From positions 1,668,311,385 to 1,668,375,384 of the forward strand of contig CM062816.1 of NCBI GenBank assembly GCA_031772625.1: a DNA stretch of 64,000 nt, read 5' to 3'. Positions 57,588 through 64,000 of the stretch are shown in pieces (within the stretch, counting starts at the first letter, position 1; every line of letters starts with the position of its first letter). The translations under genes were made by a program, and so were the position numbers. The DNA is from Pinus tabuliformis (Eukaryota > Streptophyta > Pinopsida > Pinales > Pinaceae). The notes under the pieces are model-generated. The model ran no database searches. It saw only the letters and a program-made list of their open reading frames with translations, and was not told the DNA's origin.

Positions 57588-58788
57588 CTAGTGTATATCC
57601 TCTTCTTTTGTTGTTTCTTGTTCCTTTTCTTCCTCCTCTTCACAATCTATGTAAAATAATTTCTTCTTGGCACACTTATGACCTTTAGTGTATTTTCTAT
57701 CACAACTATAACAAAGCCCTTTTTCTCTTTTTTCTTCCAATTGTTGTGTTGTCAACCTTGCAGGTTGTGGAAGGCCAGGAGCAACAATACCTCCATCTGT
57801 ATAGTTGTGAGTGATAGGTTTCCTTGTTTCCATAATTTTTCTTTCCATTTTTCTTGCCAACCTGAATGCCTTCTCCAATGAATCGGGTTCCCAAAGGTGA
57901 ACCTCATGTTGGATGTTATCCTTTAAAGTCCCTATGAACACATCAATCCTATGCTCCTATGGAATATCTTTTACCCTTATATTCAAATTTTGGAAGTCCT
58001 CAATGTGCTCCATCATTGAACTCTTTTGTTTGAGATTTATCAATTGGCTAAAAAGGTGTTGCTTTTTGTATCCTCATAATGTGCTATCATTTCTTCCATA
58101 AAAATTTCCCAAGTAACAATTTGTTTACGAGAGAAAAACCATGGATACCATACAAACTAATTTGGTTCCAAATATAAAGTTGCAATGCATACCTTTTGTA
58201 TCTTTTGCGCATTATGGAGATCGAAATATTCCTCCATATGTAGTATCCATGTTACGGGATCCTTGCCATCAAAAATTCCTCATATCGATCTTTGGAACAT
58301 GGTGGGTATTCAATCCAACATTAGAGTCTATGAAATCATGATTAACATTTCTTTTGTTCTCATCATGAGTTTCCTTTACTACCCTTTCACCATTAGTAAG
58401 AATTCCTTGTAGCAACTTTGTCAAATCTATCTTCAAATCTTCCATGTTTCCTTTAAGTTTTTCTTCTATACCATCCATCTTAACTTCCACGCCATTCATC
58501 TTAGCTTTCATGTCATCCATCTTAGCTTCCACACCATCCATCTTAGCTTCCACACCATTTATCTTAGCTTCCATCCCATCCAGCTTAGTGTTCACGCCAT
58601 TCATGTTAGCTTCCATGCCTTTCTTTAAACCATCCATCTTAGCTTCTGTTACTTTTTGTGAGTGAAAATTGTTGCACTTGATATCATAATTTTGATATGT
58701 CATGTTGCATTTCTTCCTCTTCTTCATGAGTCATGGTAGAGCTTTCATGTTGCTTACTAGGTGTTTCAATTTTCTTTCTTTGGGGCAT
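57588..58788 (-). pseudogene. gypsy-3 Gag
   Basis: Start codon complement at 58788-58786. The coiled coil (about 58650-58430) is a run of about eight heptads of the form GVEAKMD, GVEAKMN or GMEAKIN, the most regular of the three copies. It is followed by KIDMRNF, a damaged capsid domain (58265-57945, frameshifted), and the C-terminal part with knuckle [14 protein letters not shown] (near 57710). Confidence 0.87.
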
Positions 58789-59467
58789 CAATTAATGTTA
58801 ATTATGCCTCATTATTCCCTTTGAATCACTTCAAACTAATTTTTCAAACCAAACCTATGCAAATTAAAAAAAAAAAACTACACACCTTTTTTCGCTTTGT
58901 AGGAGCTCGATATTGAATATGTTGTATCTTTTTAATTTAGGATCTCCAAGGTTTGAAATTTCTTCCTATGGTATCCCTCTGAGTCCTCTTTCTAACCCCA
59001 CTAGTCTGATCAATATTTGATTCTTCAAGGAAAACTTATGCCAAATCTCCTATGATGACCTGATTATAGACTGGTTCAGTAGAGCGAAATTGTACGACCT
59101 TCCATGTGTCACTATTTCGACCTTCGGACCTGAAAACAATATGCAGAAAACTAAATTCTGTCCTATTTCTGTAGCTTTTTACGAAATTTCAATCTGATTG
59201 TCAGAGAGATATCTATGACAATTTTCCCAAGGTCACCTGTTTGGGATGTAATTCGGGAGCTTGCAAAAACCCTAACTTCATTGGATCATATCTCCGAAAC
59301 TATAGCAAGAAAATATCTGAAATTCGAACCCGAGGTACATCGATATTTCGTATCAAATGGTTTCTAATTTCAGCTTTTGAAATGTCATAGAAAAAAGTTA
59401 TAGCAAAAATTCCACAATGATTTGTTTGGAGCAGCGAAACCCTAGAATCCAAAGATCTCATACCAAA
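58789..59467 (-). other. gypsy-3 leader and primer site
   Basis: Untranslated leader corresponding to those of gypsy-1 and gypsy-2. The primer-site complement is gatctcatacca at 59454-59465, just left of the LTR. Confidence 0.7.
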
Positions 59468-59802
59468 TGTTATGCAAATAACTCAAAAACTAGAAGAACA
59501 GATAGATCAATGACTTCAAAATAATCCTCTTTGAGAGGGAAACCTCCTTTACATTACACAAATGAACAATTCTTGGATGATACAAATGACAAAACCTCCT
59601 TTCTATATATAGAAGTCCAAGGGGTCACAATATAATCAAAGTCGACATAACAATAATAATATAAGGGCACAACAATAACAATAGTGGGCTTCTATTGGGC
59701 ACAAGAATAACAATATGGGGAAAATAAGGGCACAACAATGACAATAAGGGTGACAATAGAAATAGTAATGGGGGAATCACTAGTATTATAGGGACCTAAC
59801 AA
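59468..59802 (-). repeat. gypsy-3 5' LTR
   Basis: 335 bp from TGTTATGCAAATAACTC to GGGACCTAACA, followed by the ACATA target copy. Confidence 0.93.
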
Positions 59803-60140
59803 CATAGCACCATATGTACAACATGCACACAACACCACATGTACATAGCATTGTATATCCAACATGTGCATAGCATCGTATGTACACAGCACTGCATATC
59901 CAACATGTGCAAAACTCCATATGCACAGAATGTCACATATCCAACATGTACATAGCACCATCTATGCCCAACACTGCATGTGCAATATTCATACAACACT
60001 ATCTGTACCACCCTGTACATAACATTGCATAACAACATGTACACACACTACATATACACAACACCATATGTGCACAACATCGAGATGCAACATGTACACA
60101 TGTACAACATATATAATATATGCACAACAGTAGTACCACA
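59803..60140. repeat. H minisatellite, last segment
   Basis: Continuation of 23140-23626 and 53692-53840, with CCAACATGTGCATAGCA and ACATGTACAC-type units. Confidence 0.85.
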
Positions 60141-63061
60141 CATCCAAAAACAAATTGTCTCTACCAAGTAACCTTGCTTCTAGTGTCTCTCTACCATCCA
60201 TACTTATCCTAGCATGTCACGCATCACGATGTTTTCATTTTGCTGATGTATCTCTCAACATTATCCTTTCCATAACATAAATATACACATAGTTCACATA
60301 ATATCAAGTCATATCCACATGATACTAACCTTAGAGATCTGTCAGACTACTCTTCCCACTTGACTCCTCATGAACCAGGAATATCTTCATGCCATTCACG
60401 TACATAAGCAATCATTCCTCAACAATAACGATTCCTAATGACCCTATCAAACAGTGACATAGATACATAGATACATACATATTTATAACATTAGCACAAA
60501 ACATTCATGATCTTGTCAGAAAATGACATACCTACATACATACATGTATACATATATATACATCGACACAATCATGATCACAACATAATTACCAAATATC
60601 ATAAGGTCAAGGTTAAGAGAATTTCCTTTATCCGTGCAATGCATGTACAACATCGAGAACAACAATTCCCAATGTAGCTAAGGCATCTGATGCCTCAAAT
60701 ATATTTACTTTACCTTTCCTCATTACTTTTCTCATGACTGTCTTGCCATCGTCCATTTACACCAATGGACCCAACCAATCCAACTAGTTGGTATACACTT
60801 GCCTTCCGCTGCCCTTATACATGCACTGAGCTTCATCCAGACCTTAGATCACCTGTTGGGTTTCATTCAACTCTCCCTGGGCTCCATTAACTTTCCTTTT
60901 TCCCAACCAATTCCCCAGACCCCAAACATAAAAGGCAAGACAAGAAACAAACAAGAAGAAAACCATGGCAGACTAACAACAATACGATACCATAACCAAA
61001 GTGGCATGGCCATGCACAAGACGCAAAAAAAACCGCAATTAAGAACAAAAAATCATGTAAAGACCAGAAGTACAAGACTAACAATAGACACCATTACTTA
61101 ATACCCATGGTTCCCAATGCTTCCAAGGGAAAGCTCAACCTAAGCCTTCTTCAAGATTCCATGGAAAATTCTTTTCCATGCAATCCCTTGCATCATACTA
61201 CCATCAACACATAATTGTCAATGCTTAAGTAAAAATAATAATACACTGGTTAACTTACCTTATTGTGCCAAGCATGTTGCTTGCAACTGAACACATCCAC
61301 GCCATCTCTCAAGGGACTCCAATTCCCTTGACAAATCCACATGTAACTAGAGACTAGCTAATATACCTTTCAAATACAAGTCCATGAATCTAGCACATAT
61401 CCACATAATGTCAAACAAGATTAATGTTAAGAAGACTTCATGTATGCAAAACACTCATTCGTTTGGAATTAGGGTTTGCAAACATAGAAAAAATAATTCT
61501 TTCCCAATACCTTTCTTTGACATTTTCCTTGCTACAATTGAGTGTTACTATGCACTGTCACATCACCCAACTATTAGTTATATAAAAACGTCAACTATTA
61601 CCTTGTCACGCTAATACCAAGCATGTTTCCTACAACTATTTACACATGTCAACCACATGTTCCAAATATCAAGACAATCGTATCTATCAATTTGAAATCA
61701 ACCTTTACCAAGTCTAACAACCATTTCATACTCAACATTCAACTCACATTCATCGGTCATAATACATAATGCTATAACTATCACCTACTTACACTCAAGT
61801 ACATAGCAGTTCTCTCAACACCTATATATTAGTACAACCATCTTAAAACAAGATCATTTCGGTAAGAAAACTTATAGACCTATACTCATATCATTCAAGT
61901 AATCAAGCATTCGAAAAACAGATAGATGACATAATAGACACCAAATAAATGACATAGTCACACATTCAAGCACAAAGTAGATGACATAAGCAAGCTCATA
62001 CCTTAATGTATCTCAGGGGAGGCTATCTTGTTTACACAATCAATCCATATTAGCATGATATAACTTCACAACATATCAACTCAAAAATAAATAAGGTCAT
62101 GATATCCATAATAGTCACTAGCTAACATGTTCACATCATAAACTCATAAACATTTTCCATTTATGCATAGCAATCACATATGTATGATTAGTCTAGATTA
62201 GTACAACACAATGTCACAAATAAGTCGACTCATACCTGAATGTCATAACCCTAACCATCTGCATAGGCCAATCCAATTTAGCATGATACATATAACATCA
62301 AGATCTTAATGTAATAACCCTAATCATCAAGTTACTAGCATATAACAACAACAAGTTATATATCATGCTCATCAACAACATATAACCTAATCATCAAGCT
62401 AACTATCATATAACAAAAACAAGTTAACCTATAACATACTCATCAACAACATATAACATAATCATCAAGTTATCTAACATAAAACAATAAGAGAAATGCA
62501 TACAACCACAGGTTACTACCACTCATGATTATCTGACACATGTGCATATAACTACACTAATCAACTAGCATCTATCATGTATGTAACCATAACATCAATA
62601 GACATGTACATAAACCTAATGTATATAACCCTAATGCATATAACAATCCATTAACTAACATACCTACATGCCCAACATCCAAACATGTATGACGACATGC
62701 TCTTGCCTCAAGGTCTAGTGTTGCAACTTCACTTTAATGATCTGCATCTCCTGCTCTATCTTAGCCTAATTTCATACAATGACCTCACAATGCATGTTCG
62801 ACCTACTATACATGCATAACAAAAGTATATACAACCATACACTCATGATGACACATCCCACAACAACGCCCTCAACCTTCACATGGAAACATCACTACAA
62901 CCATGATCAACACCATGTAAATGCAACACACACATGGGCTACAAACATAAGAAACACATATGCAACCGACATGAATGCATGACAACACACCACTCATCCA
63001 GTCTAAGGGGTGAAACATGCTCTTTGTGGTATCATATATGACCCAAAGAGAGTACAACCTA
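60141..63061 (-). other. H interior, 5' part, no recognised coding sequence
   Basis: AC- and AT-rich DNA with no domain in any frame. A CATA-type microsatellite lies at about 60465-60565. A loose repeat around CATATAACATAATCATCAAG occurs at about 62290-62490. Confidence 0.55.
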
Positions 63062-63072
63062 CTCTGATACCA
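63062..63072 (-). promoter_or_regulatory. H primer-binding site
   Basis: The complement TGGTATCAGAG lies three bases from the LTR and is the initiator-Met type. It establishes the minus orientation of H. Confidence 0.75.
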
Positions 63073-63075
63073 CTC

Positions 63076-64000
63076 TGTAACACCCTCCTCCCATATCTAC
63101 CCAAGTAACTAGCCAACCGAGGTAAACATGTGATGAGAGGCTACTATTATATGATTCAACCTCCTAGGCATCCTTAAGGAAGTGGAATTAATGGAAACCC
63201 ATCAAACATACCTTCCACATCAGCAACAACACTCCCAAGAGCCATCCCAACCACACAGGTATCATGCTCCTAGGTCCCACTGAGTTTTTAAGCTATTAAA
63301 CCTCTGGATGCTCCCACTCTATGGGCATGCCAATGTCTAGAGCCACAAGCCTACATGTCTGTGTCCATGGATTATTTCCAGCAAACTTGTGCCAAAGTCC
63401 ACGGGATTAAAGGCACTTTTCAAGCCCAGAATTACGACCACTGCCCATAACTTGTTGTAACTTCTGGAATCCATTAAACACATAATGAAAAGACTAATAA
63501 ACCAAAAACTAACTCCATGACTAGGCATGACCATCCCCAACTAGGACTAACATTCTATCAAACACTTGGCATCTATGAAATCTATAGGTATAAGATACAA
63601 GGCAGAGCATGAATGACTGAAAACTCTTATGAGACATGACAAGAAGGATCACCACCTTCTCCCTTGAACTATTATGACATGAATTAGGTCTTGCATCCAT
63701 CATTTTAACCATTACAAGTAAATACATGAAATAACCATGACATGAACTAGTTAATTAACCATGCTTATAATCAAGATAAAACCATGGAAATAACAGTGAG
63801 ATAACAACCATTAAATCCACATATAAACAAGTACAAAAGCAAGATAACTTATCTTTTATTAAACATAGTAAAATTTGACCAGGTTCGAGACTTCCACATA
63901 CCACCCGACCATAGACATGGCTGAACCAAATATTTCTTTCAAACAGTCACCCCCATGCCATATTCCAAGCATGAATGTGAGATCTCATGGATAAACCAAT
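63076..64000 (-). repeat. H 5' LTR (partial, runs off window)
   Basis: Matches 19830 to about 20767 throughout (TGTAACACCCTCCTCCCATA at the start). Small deletions relative to the left copy occur near 63345. The remaining about 1 kb should lie beyond the window. Confidence 0.85.

Larger units (their letters stand above)
53841..59802 (-). mobile_element. gypsy-3: older chromodomain Ty3/gypsy element inside H
   Basis: Minus-strand member of the gypsy-1/2 family. LTRs at 53841-54174 and 59468-59802; target copies ACATA at 53836-53840 and 59803-59807. The primer site is decayed (TGGTATGAGATC). Coding regions show many frameshifts and stops, a broken protease active site and a lost integrase Glu, so it is the most decayed of the three. 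Confidence 0.93.
19830..64000 (-). mobile_element. Element H: LARD-like element with 2 kb LTRs (right end off window)
   Basis: Direct repeats starting TGTAACACCCTCC lie at 19830 and 63076. A primer site on the inner side of the right copy and a purine tract inside the left copy show minus orientation. The interior, without nested elements, is about 5.2 kb (21821-23626, part of 53692-53840, 59808-63075). It has no recognisable retroelement protein in any frame, so it is non-autonomous, of the large-retrotransposon-derivative type. G and gypsy-3 are nested in its minisatellite. The right LTR leaves the window, so its target duplication cannot be checked. Confidence 0.75.

Overview
This window is plant nuclear DNA made almost entirely of nested LTR retrotransposons. 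I found no host gene, tRNA, rRNA or CRISPR array. Evidence for a plant: chromodomain Ty3/gypsy elements, Ty1/copia elements with initiator-Met primer sites, and large gypsy elements with Athila/Tat-like protease and integrase. Many old, decayed elements are stacked inside one another, and solo LTRs are scarce. That suits a large, slowly purged genome such as a gymnosperm, but the species is an inference only.

Left half (1-18614), minus-strand copia element C. RT/RNase H runs off the left edge (1-1033). Gag and protease lie at 2791-3840 and the 5' LTR starts at 3889. The integrase interval (1034-2790) is occupied by a large palindrome of two tail-to-tail LTR ends and a probable solo LTR. Element E1 (3982-17849, minus, TSD ATTCA) sits inside C's LTR. 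A deleted copia element F (6403-13194) sits inside E1. A 5,864 bp chromovirus, gypsy-1 (6951-12814, TSD TTCTC), sits inside F.

Spacer (18615-19829): a 218 bp TA microsatellite and a weak copia LTR/primer-site remnant.

Right half (19830-64000), minus-strand element H. It has 2 kb LTRs and an apparently non-coding interior containing an ACATGTACA-rich minisatellite. Two elements inserted independently into that minisatellite: the giant element G (23627-53691, plus, TSD ATGTA) and gypsy-3 (53841-59802, minus, TSD ACATA). G carries gag, protease, RT/RNase H, integrase, a 1 kb array of about 30 TTCAATCGATTGAA-like palindromes, and a very long third ORF. That ORF is split by E2 (34806-44380, minus, related to E1) and by gypsy-2 (45806-51678, plus, TSD GTACA). 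E2 is itself interrupted by a small element Z (37887-40404, TSD GCTGG), which encodes a protease-like protein lacking the catalytic aspartate.

How the parts relate: gypsy-1, -2 and -3 are one chromodomain family with 333-335 bp LTRs and Gag-Pol as one reading frame. E1 and E2 form a second family encoding only a Gag-like protein and a retropepsin, so they probably depend on enzymes supplied by other elements. Most in-frame stops look like C-to-T changes (CAG, CAA or CGA to stop), the expected decay of methylated plant repeats. The most unusual items are G's third ORF and palindrome array, element Z with its duplicated host segment, the 333 bp duplication at the G/E2 junction, and the gag-protease-only E family.
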